A stretch of DNA of 64,000 nt from Dactylellina haptotyla. Its lineage: Eukaryota; Ascomycota; Orbiliomycetes; Orbiliales; Orbiliaceae. Shown here in pieces: positions 42,731-53,792 of this stretch. The stretch spans positions 2,790,001-2,854,000 of the forward strand of contig CM062380.1 in NCBI GenBank assembly GCA_031310005.1, in the 5' to 3' direction. The translations under genes and the position numbers were made by a program. The notes beneath the pieces were generated by a model that did no database searches, was not told the origin of the DNA, and saw nothing but the letters and a program-made list of their open reading frames with translations. The number at the start of each line of letters is the position of its first letter. The first letter of the stretch is position 1.

Positions 42731-43867
42731 ATGCAGATTGACGGGTCCAACCGCAGTAATAGCCTGGCTCCCGCAGCTGGCATGCCTCCGCTCTCCTCGT
42801 CCCCTTCGCATCATCCAACGTTACCATGGTCGAACGGCATTCCATCTCCGCCCCGCATTCTCGTCCCACCGCCTACTCTCATCAATGATCCCGTTCACCG
42901 ATCGCGATATCCTAGGCAGCCCCTCTCATTTGGCGGGCAGCAGAACGATGGAACAACTAGCCTCTCTAGCTCCCAGTTGCTCGCTAACTCCGGCATCCTC
43001 CCCACCACGCTGCAGGATTGGCGCTACGAATCCCGTCGTGAAGCTCAACAGATCCTTCCACATCTGTATCTAGGACCCTTGTCCGCCGCCAAGGACCTCG
43101 ATTACCTTCGCCGCGAAAACATCACCCTCCTCATCGCCGTCAGAAACCACATCACAGCCAGAGCCCGCCTCCTAAACGCATACAATGAAATCGCCAAAGA
43201 TCCTGAGCTGAAGGCTGCCATCCGCTTCGAATCCGTCGACGTATCCGGTAATGCAGAACTCATCGCCTCATTTCCAATAGCATCGAAACTCATCGATGAC
43301 CATCTCTACCGCGAGTCTGACCCATTCTTCAAGCGTCGTAAATCCAACGGTCTCCCGGCTCATCCCGAGAACCCAGGCAAAACTCTGATATACTGCGAAT
43401 CCGGTAATGAACGCAGCGCCGCCGTCTGCGCCGCTTATATCATGCAGCACATCAACTGTTCTGCTGTTCAAGCCATCCAAGTTATCCAAGGGCGACGGTT
43501 CTGCGTATGCTTTGACGACGCGATGAAGTATCTGCTCACCGGGTACGAGCCCATCTGGATGGCGAGACGGGATGTTGAGATGCAGCGTTTAAGGGAGGTA
43601 GAAAATCAGGCGATCTCACAACAACCTATCTTTGGAGCTACGAATTTCGGACACAATTTCGCATCCTTAGACAGCCGGTCTGTTGCTGCTCCAAAGAAGT
43701 CGAAGCGAGGCATCGAAGAAGCTTATGATGACGAGGAGATGGGCGACGGGGATCCCTCCATGCATATCGAACACGATGCTGCCAGATTTGAAAAGAGGGA
43801 GGGTATCGCTCCTTTCTCCGACTCACAGCATTCGGTCATGTCGTTGGATGATCAAATGGATGACTAG
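42731..43867 (+). CDS. Dual-specificity-phosphatase-like protein with an unusual P-loop
   Basis: Single exon, 378 residues from the first ATG (MQIDGSNRSN). The frame is open further upstream to 42551 but has no ATG there. After a disordered Pro/Ser-rich stretch (1-100) a DSP fold begins: QQILPHLYLGPLSAAKDLDY (the typical entry strand), NITLLIAVRNH, FESVDVSGNAELIASFP. The P-loop is Y-C-E-S-G-N-E-R-S-A (C222, R228), so Cys and Arg of C-x5-R are present, but the His that normally precedes the Cys is Tyr and the usual small Gly positions differ. AYIMQHINCSAVQAIQVIQ and RRFCV follow as the closing helices. The last about 80 residues are disordered, with K-K-S-K-R as a possible nuclear signal and an acidic end. 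It may be a weak phosphatase or a phospho-residue-binding pseudophosphatase of the STYX type; activity is unproven. Confidence 0.85.
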   Translation: MQIDGSNRSNSLAPAAGMPPLSSSPSHHPTLPWSNGIPSPPRILVPPPTLINDPVHRSRYPRQPLSFGGQQNDGTTSLSSSQLLANSGILPTTLQDWRYESRREAQQILPHLYLGPLSAAKDLDYLRRENITLLIAVRNHITARARLLNAYNEIAKDPELKAAIRFESVDVSGNAELIASFPIASKLIDDHLYRESDPFFKRRKSNGLPAHPENPGKTLIYCESGNERSAAVCAAYIMQHINCSAVQAIQVIQGRRFCVCFDDAMKYLLTGYEPIWMARRDVEMQRLREVENQAISQQPIFGATNFGHNFASLDSRSVAAPKKSKRGIEEAYDDEEMGDGDPSMHIEHDAARFEKREGIAPFSDSQHSVMSLDDQMDD

Positions 43868-44712
43868 ATTTGAATCTTATATAAGGGTTGTCTTTTCTGA
43901 TCCCGATCTTCTTCTCGCCACATGGCTTCTTATGATTAATGAAACAATAAGCAGCATAAACTTTTATACCCATCTTTCTACCTGTCTGCAATGTATCTTT
44001 TCTACTTTTTTGTATAAATGCTTCTTTGATGCATGCTTTTTTCCATTGTGTCCCGCGCGCGACTAGACCAAATTCATTCACCATTCTGCAGGCTCTCTGT
44101 CATCGTCGTCGGTTGTTTTCTGCCTCATTGTTTTTTGCCTTTACCATTGCTTTCGTTTTGGAAGGAGTTCGGAAGGGGTATTGAATTCTATTCTCTGTAC
44201 GCGCGCGTTACCAAAAAAATTCTTCAAGAAAAGGACCGCTACTATTGTTCTACTGATCACGGGGGAGTTGGTGACACACTATAAAACGTTGTATTTATTT
44301 CATCATGGATTTGAAATTCACATCTATCGAGCGGGCGAAGCGATTTCGCCGGCTATTCATAAACCTTTTTTTTAAGCATACGCGCTACCGGGTTTTACTA
44401 CTTGGTGGGAATTTGAAGCTAAAGGTAAGATAGTACCGCTCGTAATTTTCTGTCGTTTATCTGGTTTCAAGCTCTATAGAAAAGCAAATGCAGCCCAGTT
44501 TCTGCGTGTGCAAGTAAATGCACAGCTCGAGTACAAAAATCGATCTAGATCGAACCCGCGTTACCCATTCCGCTAGGCATAGACAATACCACCCAATAGA
44601 AAAAAAGTAGAACAAAGGGGAGTTTTCAAAATAAAAGGCCGTCTCGTGAACCAAATACAATTCCCCAAGCTGTAAAGGCTATGTTCGAGGAAGCAGAATA
44701 TCATCTGTGCTT
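43868..44712. other. Convergent intergenic region, 3' UTRs
   Basis: About 845 bp between the stops of the phosphatase-like gene (+) and the DDB1/RSE1-family gene (-). T-rich on the plus strand near 43980-44190. No gene or RNA is supported. Confidence 0.4.
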
Positions 44713-47700
44713 TCAGAGCACTACCCCGTTGAGTAGTTCGCTCAAATACATTTCTAGAACAGCACCCGTCGACATCTCTCCCCGAATAAACTCCATCCCG
44801 CGCCCCCGAAACAATTCCACCATCAATCCCTCTAAAATTCCCTCATCAGTCCTTACAACTTCATCCAACCACCCCAGTCCTCCGGCCAACGCTTGAGCTA
44901 TAATACCACCATGCACGTGTCTTATAGTCCCTTCTTTCGTCATCTCATACTCCCGTCTATGCATTGGCTTGCTCTTCCCTTTTGGATAAACCACTCGCAG
45001 ATACGAATTCTGTAAGTAAACTAGTAAATTTGTGGCGGCCGAATCGAGTATGGTAAAGTGATACATAGAGCCATCGAAGCATGTGCCGATAATGTCAATG
45101 TCCGGACGAACAATGCCAGGTAATGATAAATTTCGAGGTCTCCATGGCGCGCGGAGGTCGCCTGACCGCAGGGTCGCGATGCTGTTGGGTAGGTACGCTT
45201 CAAAAGTTTTGACAAAGTTGGTATTTGTACGGCGGTCTGTCCGCTATCAGCTACTGTCCACGGAAGATGCCATACCGAATTCATATATTTCGCGATGGAA
45301 AAGGAAAACAACATACCCGGTGGCATCCAAAGACCAATCAGGCCCTCGTCCCTGTCTGTCGTAAGGAAGAAACTTTCTTCTATTTGAACATGGCTTCGCC
45401 CAGCTCGTTCTTTCTCGTCACTATAAAGCCGTTGAATCGACGGTGAAGGTGTTTCATTAAATCGATAAACAGTTAAAGCGTCCCGAGTGCTCGAAACCCA
45501 AATCAAGTTCTTTTCTTCCTGTACCGTGATCTGGGTAGGAGTCGATGACACTGAATGGATTACGAGACCTTCGAATTTCCATTGGCCGAGAGTGTTTCGC
45601 ACAAGTTCGATTTTGGAGAGCGTGCGTTCGGATCCGTATATTATCGAGCTTTCCCCATAGGTAGCTAACGAGTACACGGGTTCTGGACAGGATATTTGGT
45701 TTCGTTTCCGTATTTCGAGGCGTTTCTCGCTTCCTAGTTTATTGTATTTAATTGAAAGAACTAAAATTCTTCCCTTCCGAGGCTGGTCCTCCGAGCTCTG
45801 ATAACTTGTACCAACTAAAATGCAGTTCCAAACCACGGTTTTGTCGGGAAATGTCCAGTCTATATTATGATGGGGTTAGAATATTTCCTTTGGTATTCAT
45901 ATGTCCCATAATTAAGCTTACTGCATAGACAATGTATCTTTTCGTTTCGCTTGTTGAAGATGAGGTCGCTGTACTTAGAGTCTCTGAGATCCCTTGAAGA
46001 CTGTGCTTCACCACTTTGGAATTTCACAATTAGATTTTACGAACGATAAAAGAAGCTCTGTCAACTTACGTAGTCGGATCAAGGAACAAAATAGTGGAAG
46101 GCGATGCCTTCTTGCCGTCCTCTAGACCATTGTATAATGGTCCAGGTCGCAAACAAACAACTGCCAGCAAATCTTCCTTTTCGATGTATAATAATTTTGA
46201 CGGTGTTTCTCTAACTTCCAATTGCCTTGTGCAAACCGCGGGCATTCTGCCCAACATGGCTACTATAATTGACGTATCTGTGGCGCATATTATCGGATCT
46301 GGGAATTGCGTAGATCGAAAATCGTGGTTGAGGTGGCATACCGCTTCTATTGAGGGCTGTTGTATTTTGGTTAGCGATTTGTTGCGTTTAAATTGCGATA
46401 TATTAGAAATTAGCGGAATGGGACACGGACCTCGACAGCCTGGTTAAAAATAATTGGTGTCACAACCAGTTCAGAATTCTCAATAGAAATTTGATGCAAG
46501 GAGTGTGTTGACTGAGCGAGAACTCTCTCGCAAGATGCTTCCCGTTTTGATAATAAGACTGGCAGCCGTCCAATCCTCACCCGTTTTACGGGTTTGAAAT
46601 CGAGTGTTTCAATATCTGCCGAGTAATTTTTAGAGTCAGATATTGAGAGTTTCAGCTGAATTGCGTCCGGTGAAAGCCACAAAAACATACCGAGTTCACC
46701 ATAGAAAACGTATCCGTTTCGAAGACCACATAATAAAAATGTCTTGCCTTCTGATTCCGAAAGACATACGGACTCGCACACAGGAGATTGAGCTTGCGTG
46801 CTGACCGCTTCTCCACGTGCATCTAGATCGAGCCCTTCGCTCGCTAAACATGATCGTGAGCATACGTATGCATACCGAAAGAACCCGGCCACCGCAATTA
46901 TACTTACTGGCCAAACGGACTCGCGGAGTGAGAATGCCTGGTGTGCAAAATGCGTAAAAGTCTAATGTAGAACCTGCATTCTCCACTACTAGATAGATTT
47001 GTCCCCCTCTATTTTGATTCAGCTGCTGTTCAACTGGCGAACTCATCAAATTACTCACATTTCAAGGAAATCCAAGAAAGTTGGCTGCGATGTTATATCA
47101 ATAGGGCCGCCTTGTTGCATCAAAAACCTAACACTATTAGTGAATAACTTTTCAACCCTGGTGGTAGACTGACAACTTACTTATCCTGGTCTCCGCCAGA
47201 TATTGGCAATAGCGCCATACTCCATAGCTGGTGCCCGGTTTCGCATTTCACTACCAACACCAACGTGTCATCCCTAAGTGCCGCAGCGACGATGCTATAT
47301 CCGGATGGACAATCCCACTCCTGTCCCGGCGACGGAACCTGTACATCAGACTCAACATCTGCCTCGTCTAGTACCGTCGAATAGACACCGTCGGTCGTCA
47401 CCTGAACGCAACGCCCGTTTATGACTTTAGCCGCAAGTGTTTTAACATTCTCGCCGATTCTGAGAGAGACTACGTCCCCTGCATCGCTAGGATCTAGGGT
47501 GTTATACGGCAAATACCATAGACTTGTCCCGAGGACAAGACAGAGTAGTACGAAACAACCTCTCCCGGCGTCCCCGTGGAGTGGTATCAATTTCGTAACC
47601 GGATCTTGGTTTTCAATATCTGTAGCAGGTCGACATTCTATACCATGGCGAATTTCTGCAACAGCACCGTGTTCACCAAAGCCCGTACAGGCGAACATCC

Positions 47701-49874
47701 TCCCCCGTGGGGTTGAGAGATGACTACGATCTGATCTTTTGAGGTTCAATATATCCGCGTCAAACATCGGCGACCAGTTGAAGATTTCTTGGATGAACAG
47801 GGGGTCTTTAAGTGATGGAGTATTCGGCCGTTTCGGTGTTATCTAGAGATTGTCAAAGAATATGAACTCTAGGTACTCCTCGGAATATATAGGAAGCCAC
47901 CCGGAATCACTCACAAGATAAGTACCTCCAGTGCTGGCTTCACCTGCGGCCACGAGGAGGTCGCTACTACTTTCTGTCCGAGCTTCGTGAAAGGTAAATG
48001 CAGTACCGACAGCGCCCGTTAACCTTCCAGAGCCAACAGTTTCAATACCAGGCCCATAACTTGACTGATTGTTATTGACGTATATCCAGAATAGTTCGCC
48101 GTTTTCTTTCACGATATAGAAGTCGTCATTTCGTTGTGCATAGCCAGCGTTTCGGTACGGTCTCGCCCAAGATGTAACTAGCCTATCTATGAACGAATCG
48201 TTTAGTTTTGGATAGAAGTATTGCAGGAATACGGAGGCCAAATTACTCACTATCCCTAGGAGATGCCATTGGTATTGGGAAATTTTTCCATCTGCAGTTC
48301 CCGCTTGTGATATCCGCAGCCTTGCCAACATATATGGCATGCTCGTTTATTAAGGCAAAAAATGTCGGAATGGTCAGTGGTACAATATGAAGCGGTAGTC
48401 CCCACTCTAACCAAAACGTTAGCTCTCTTCAAGACTACACATTCTGAGATATATCTGGCGTACTATCGGGTAATCTCAATCCATCTTGACCTAGTTGCGT
48501 AGCTCGGGATAGTGGCAGGTTCGTGTTCCATTCGAATAAGAGTAGCCTAGATTGTTTCAACTTGCTACACTCAGCCCGCGACATTAGCATTCTCTACTCG
48601 ATTGTAAAAACACTGTTCCGAGCAAAGCATACTTTACGAATAGAACCATAAAGACAACAAGCTCAGGGTCATTAGCTCGTAAGAATTCGAGATGGAGTAA
48701 TGTTCCAGGCACTTGGAATGTTTTCTCCTGTAAAAGTTCGCACCCAATATTTCAGCATCAATGGATACAAAAAGTAAATAGAGTAGCGTTCTTTAGAATA
48801 GTCACATACATGTCGAAGCGGTATGAATGACTGCCCATTTGCCATCCTTTGTGCCATAGTTTCGGCATCATGAATTTCGTACAACCTGAAACTATCTTGC
48901 CAAGCGCAGACTGCCATAGCCCGAGAGCTGTGGATACGGACTTGATTAGCTCAATAGTTCATCCACTTTCGATTCCCTTCGTAGACGTACTGTGAGTCGA
49001 CCGATATATGTTTGCCTATATGGCTGACCTTTGGTTGTTCCGGCGAGATTTTGTGGGTGGAGACCACAAAATCGAGTTTCCATTTGGCGGCGACATCGAC
49101 GTAGATGAAGGCTAAGTCGCCAGATTCCAACGCAAGAACGACTACTTGCTTGGGGATCCTGTGGGGGGTCCTTGAGGAAGACGGGAAGGGGGATTCACGT
49201 TCCTCTTGCTTGATCTGGTCGAGAAAACTGGACGAAGAACCCTTCTTTATGTCTATCAACCCCGCAGCTCGGATTTTGCAAAAGAAGTCACTCTTGGAAG
49301 CGAGAAGCTCGAGATTAAGCCTCTCGGTCAGTCGACGGAGTTCAATATGGCGTTCCTACAGTCCGTAGAGGCAGTTGAGAGCGGTGGTGTCAGCAAAACC
49401 TTGGGGTCGAGGATGGGTAAGATATCCAGGCACCCCTCTTGGAAAACCAATGTTGGACGAAGGGGTGCCAAAGACGGGTGCCGAAAGAGATAAGAAGAAT
49501 TGAAAAGAAAAAATCTTTTTGTTTTTTTAAAAAAAGAACCAGGAAAATATACAAATTTGAAAATTAAAATTAAAATAAAACTGAAAGAATCAGTGGAAAA
49601 GAAAAACAGTGAGAGTACGCACCCCGACGAATACAACATATCTGTCGTCTGTGTCGCAGCGGATCGAGGCAGAGAGGATGGAGTGGATGACCGGGGAGGG
49701 GGTCAAGCATTCGGAAAGCAGGCCATAATTGGGTCCAAAGTCAGTGGCTCTTGGTAGCTGGTTTGCTGTGGTTTCCTTGTCCTTCAGTCTGTTATAAACC
49801 TCAGAGAAGCTGACATTGTGAACAGTGTATTCACCTTCGAGATTCGGGGCATAAATCTGCACGGTATCCTCCAT
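44713..49874 (-). CDS. DDB1/RSE1/CPSF160-superfamily (MMS1_N / CPSF_A) beta-propeller protein
   Basis: Sixteen exons, ends on the minus strand: 49874-49623, 49355-48991, 48927-48810, 48727-48638, 48569-48464, 48406-48251, 48186-47915, 47842-47181, 47127-47059, 47008-46908, 46843-46691, 46615-46431, 46356-46070, 46013-45922, 45859-45317 and 45236-44713. They total 1324 residues with every phase consistent. The N-terminal third resembles the MMS1_N propeller (DDRYVVFVGERHIELRRL, SHSRAMAVCAWQDSFRLYEI, FQVPGTLLHLEFLRANDPEL, DKWGLPLHIVPLTIPT). The C-terminal part resembles CPSF_A (STPTQITVQEEKNLIWVSST, IVRPDIDIIGTCFDGSMYHF, and the helical end FIRGEMSTGAVLEMYLSELL). Members act in splicing (SF3b), 3' processing or cullin-4 ligases. 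This is neither a canonical RSE1 nor DDB1 by recall, and fits the fungal 'thermotolerance protein' group. The acceptor of exon 5 could be nine bases further on. Confidence 0.82.
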
Positions 49875-50570
49875 CAGCGTGAACGAAGGGGGGGTATGAG
49901 AGTACCCTTTCTCTGGGGCAAATTATTTTGAAGAACAAGCTTGCAAGGCGGTAACCAAAACGTATGGTGACTGGTCGTTCTTTTGTTCCTGCCGGCGTGG
50001 TTTTTGGGGCTCTTTTAGTTCCGAGAGAAAGCGATAGAGTGTTGTTTTATCCGCCAAACCTCAAGCCAGTTCGTAGGAGTCCGAAACAAAGCTGGGCAGG
50101 CATTCTTCATTGGCCTGGAGAGTAGGTTGGGTGAAGAGGTTGTTGAATTCAAGGGTGGAGAATTATTATATCTATATCAAACACCGCTCTCTGCTCCCAG
50201 CTCCCAGCGGCCACCACTGCGCCCGGGCGGCGGGCCAGGCCACGGCTACGGGGGGGTGCGAGCCAGTGCCAGTGCCAGTGCCAGAGAGGAGCAGAGCAAA
50301 TCTTCAATCAGCCCGTCGATTCGATTCGCCGTGGACGGTCCCAGTGGCGTATCTTCTCTCTCTCTCCTTTCTCTCCTCCTTTTCCTTCACTCTGACCGTC
50401 GCTACAAATCTCTACGCTGGGCTGGCTCGCTGGCTGTTTTTGGGCTTGCCACGCCGTTACCCCCCATGCCTCCCATGTCAATGCAATCGCAACTCCATAC
50501 AGGACTGGCAATACGCTTTTTTTTATGGCCATCCAACAACTACTGCCTAGCTACTGCTTAGCCCACTGCC

Positions 50571-50648
50571 TTACCTACTTAAGTAACATGCTTAGCTAGT
50601 CGCGAGCTAGTATTGGACATAGGCATATAGGTAAGTGTAAGTAGGTAA
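50571..50648. repeat. Inverted repeat of TTACCTACTTA, 11-bp arms
   Basis: TTACCTACTTA at 50571-50581 is matched by its reverse complement TAAGTAGGTAA at 50638-50648. Around the right arm are further GTAAGT and TAGGTA units (50631-50655), so the region is a small field of TACCTA-type repeats of the kind scattered in many ascomycete genomes. Confidence 0.8.
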
Positions 50649-52692
50649 GTAGGTAGCGTGGCTCACGGACTCAGATCGCTGCTCGGGCTCTCTCATTGCC
50701 ACTAACGGAACCAAACATCACAGCCCGTTCTCTCTTTCGCCGGCCGCCCACCGCTCGTGCCCACGCTGGTACCCGGTTCAAAGTTGATCAAAACAGCTGT
50801 GGACTGACGACCTACCTGGATCAACACCCGGTAGCTGTCTGCTGGTGGAGAAGCTAGAAATGAACAGCCAATGCGATCAATCAAATCCACCTGCCACGCC
50901 CTCCTGAAAGTCTGGATTATATTTGTTTTTGAGAACCGGCGCGGGTTCTTGCCATATAACGGTTCAGACTGTTAGATAGTGGAATCGCTTGATCCCCTAA
51001 AATAAACCCCCGCTGCAGCTGCCGCTACTGCTGGGGCTTCCAATTCTTCCTCTTAGCCTTTTTTTTAAAAAAATATAATAATAATTTTTTTAATGCGGAT
51101 AGCGAGGTTCAATGTGTGTGTGAAAGTGCACGAGTGCGCAAATATGCGCGATGGGAGGTGATTCAATTCAATCTAACCCCTCTCAACAAGGACCAAGGAA
51201 ATTTGTCTCTTAATACCAAAATTACCAGATCTACTACTACCTGAAGATACCCAAGGATACTTACTTCACGGTCAGTATTCGTCTCCCTCATGCACATCAC
51301 GCCTCCGTCTAGGTGATTTAGGGAATAGACTCGCTTTGGTATTATACCAAACCCACGTTGGTGGTGTGGTTGGAAGCGGACAAGATCCTGCCCAGCGCAC
51401 AGAGCCAATTGCAGTTGCAGCAATAATTAACCTACTAACGGCTTTTCTTTCCTGGGGATCCCAGTATCAGTCAGTGCTGGTGCCGTAGGTAGCCAGACAT
51501 CAACTGGAAACTCCCGCCAATGTCGCCAGACGGCATTCGAACTCCGAACAATAATGCTCCCTTGGCCTGGGTTGGCGTTTCTGCGGGGCACGTTCTGATG
51601 GTGGTGATCAAAGCTAGGGCTTTCCGGTGACATCGTTCCACCTCCAAGTTCGTTTGTGCATGTGTTTCAATATATACTTTGCCCCATTCGCATTTGCTGG
51701 ATATTCCCAAACGATATAGCCGGTTTCCGGATCGTATTAATAACACCGGGGGCTATAGATTTCACAAGTTAGCTCGGAAATGGTTTCAAACCGTTCCCAT
51801 TCGTCCGCCAGCCCCGAAACTCCCTTGGATCTAATGCATGAATCGGGCCGCAGGAATAACTCCTATCACATCTCGGAGCCTGTCGCATATGAATGAGCAA
51901 GTGGTATATATCACAAAACGAGACGAACCCCAAAAAACACCATTTCTACATTCCATGGCTGCCGGTTTACATCATTTCTGGGTGCGGAAACACAAAATGT
52001 GATACCTCACATTTTACGTACCGAAAAATAATGTTAAAAAATATGTCAACGATTCCCGAGATAACGTGTGCATGTGGACATATTGTATCGCTAATGCCTG
52101 ATACGAGTCAAGGTCATTTCGAATTCCAGAAACTTTTGCCGATATATGCCCTGCAAACATATCACGAGGCAATCAAGTGACGCGACAGAAAATAACTGAT
52201 TGGTTTACGAGCCACCCTCATATTTTCGACGAATGTCAAAAAAAAAGAGGACGGAACGGGTTCTGTAGATGCCAAAATATCATGAAGCCGACGGCGTAAT
52301 AGTTGTCGACATGTCCCAATGTAGAAGACTTTCATCTGATCTTGGGTCTCGTAATTCAAACTTGAAATCGGATAGAGCTCTCTCCAAGATCTCTGACAAA
52401 TGAAAATTTATATTTCACGCCCTGCCCTGCAGTAAGATTTATAAATGTATCTTGTCGCATGGGATCCAGTATTAAACGGATTACTTGCAGGAAACGGAAA
52501 TTGTAAACGGTGACACAGCATAGCGTTTCGAGAAACGGGGCCAGATGGGAGAGACCCCGTTGAAGAGTAAAGGGGCGAGAGGAGAGGAACCCCTTGGTAG
52601 ACCGGGTATCCGAGGCTTCTTTTATGGTTCCCTCGAGGTTTCATTTGACTTTTAAGGTACGGTCCTCCTCTGGCGCGAGCCCGAACAACGGC

Positions 52693-52710
52693 CCACCTGC
52701 CGGCAGGTGG
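52693..52710. repeat. Perfect 18-bp palindrome with E-box-like halves
   Basis: CCACCTGCCGGCAGGTGG is identical to its reverse complement. Each half contains CACCTG/CAGGTG, an E-box-type hexamer bound by bHLH factors. It lies about 1.1 kb upstream of the TBC-domain gene. Confidence 0.95.
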
Positions 52711-52905
52711 CATTGGCTACACGAAAACCGCGGGTGCCGCCCATTGGAGGGATACCATGAGATCTTGAGGGTTGTAAAAAAGCTCCGATGATCAGTATGT
52801 TGAGAGGGGGTTTTTGATGCAACTTGCCACACCTGATAAGTATAAAGTAGGGCCGTAATTGTGGAAAATGATAGATGTCGTAATCGCTCGACTCCATTCG
52901 CTGCT

Positions 52906-52943
52906 TCGACCGGGAAAAATCCCGTCGACCGGGAAAAATCCCG
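52906..52943. repeat. Two tandem 19-bp units, each a small hairpin
   Basis: The unit TCGACCGGGAAAAATCCCG occurs twice back to back (52906-52924, 52925-52943). Within each unit CGGGA and TCCCG pair around a four-A loop. The two hairpins are perfect copies. Confidence 0.95.
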
Positions 52944-53792
52944 CATGACAAGTGTTCGGTCACCGAGTCGAGGTTCGATTGAAGGGGGTAGCAGGCGGCA
53001 GCAGCAGGTTTTCTGTTGATTTCAAGAATGCCTTGCCAACAAATAAATGCGACGATACTCGAGTGGTGGCCGGAGAGACCTTGGGCTACATGTCGATACG
53101 AGCGGTGGCTGTGGATGGGGAACCACACCAATTGATGAAAGGGCTTTCGCTTGTTTGCAAGCGATCCGCGATCCACGGAATTCCTACCCAATCTGTATTA
53201 GGCGTATCTTGGTTCAAGTAATCTCATCGGCTTTGGAGCGAATTGGTTGACGGCTGGTTCCGTGCCCTGATGAGCGGAAACGGCATCATATCTTGAATAG
53301 GTTGATCTTCGGCGGACGGACTGTTAAAACAGGGCAACGAGGCAACGTAGCTGGTAAACTGGGAATTTTAGGAGAATTTCCAAGGTTTGGGCAGACGTCC
53401 TGCAGGGCAAGGGGCTCGAGAGGCACTCCTGCACCGGACTCGAAGTTCTGGAATGTTGCAATGTTGGCGAGCATCGTGTTCAATCGGCAGCCGTCTCGGG
53501 TTTGGCGCCGGGTCCGGCGGTCACGTGGCCAGCCACGAAGGGACGTCACCGCGCTGAGGCCGTGTTGTTTTGCCGTTCCTGTTCGCACCCGACACATACG
53601 CACACCCGGCCCGGCCTATCACCACGTGCCCCGGTCAACTTCCACCTCCCCTCGAGCTCGAGCCCTCGGATCGTTGGTGCATTGCACCTCTGGGCGGACT
53701 GCTCATCTACGATTCTGCAGCGTTTTCAAACCGATCTCTACTTTGCATAGCAGTCAGTTACACGTATATACGGCTACATCAGCGCCTCTACG

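Larger units (their letters stand above)
49875..53792. other. Gene-poor 3.9-kb region
   Basis: Lies between two outward-pointing genes (49874 minus, 53793 plus). No open frame has a domain or credible intron chain. It includes TACCTA/TAGGTA-rich sequence at 50565-50655, a perfect 18-bp palindrome at 52693-52710, a pair of 19-bp hairpin units at 52906-52943, and a T/A-rich block at 51059-51090. The longest frames (51471-51746 minus, 52652-53191 minus) have the mixed composition of random sequence. It may hold noncoding transcripts or regulatory DNA. Confidence 0.45.

Noticed and set aside
51471-51746. 91-codon minus-strand frame in the gene-poor region, considered as a transposon or HET remnant
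   Set aside because: No recognisable motif, no terminal repeats, and no continuation in neighbouring frames.
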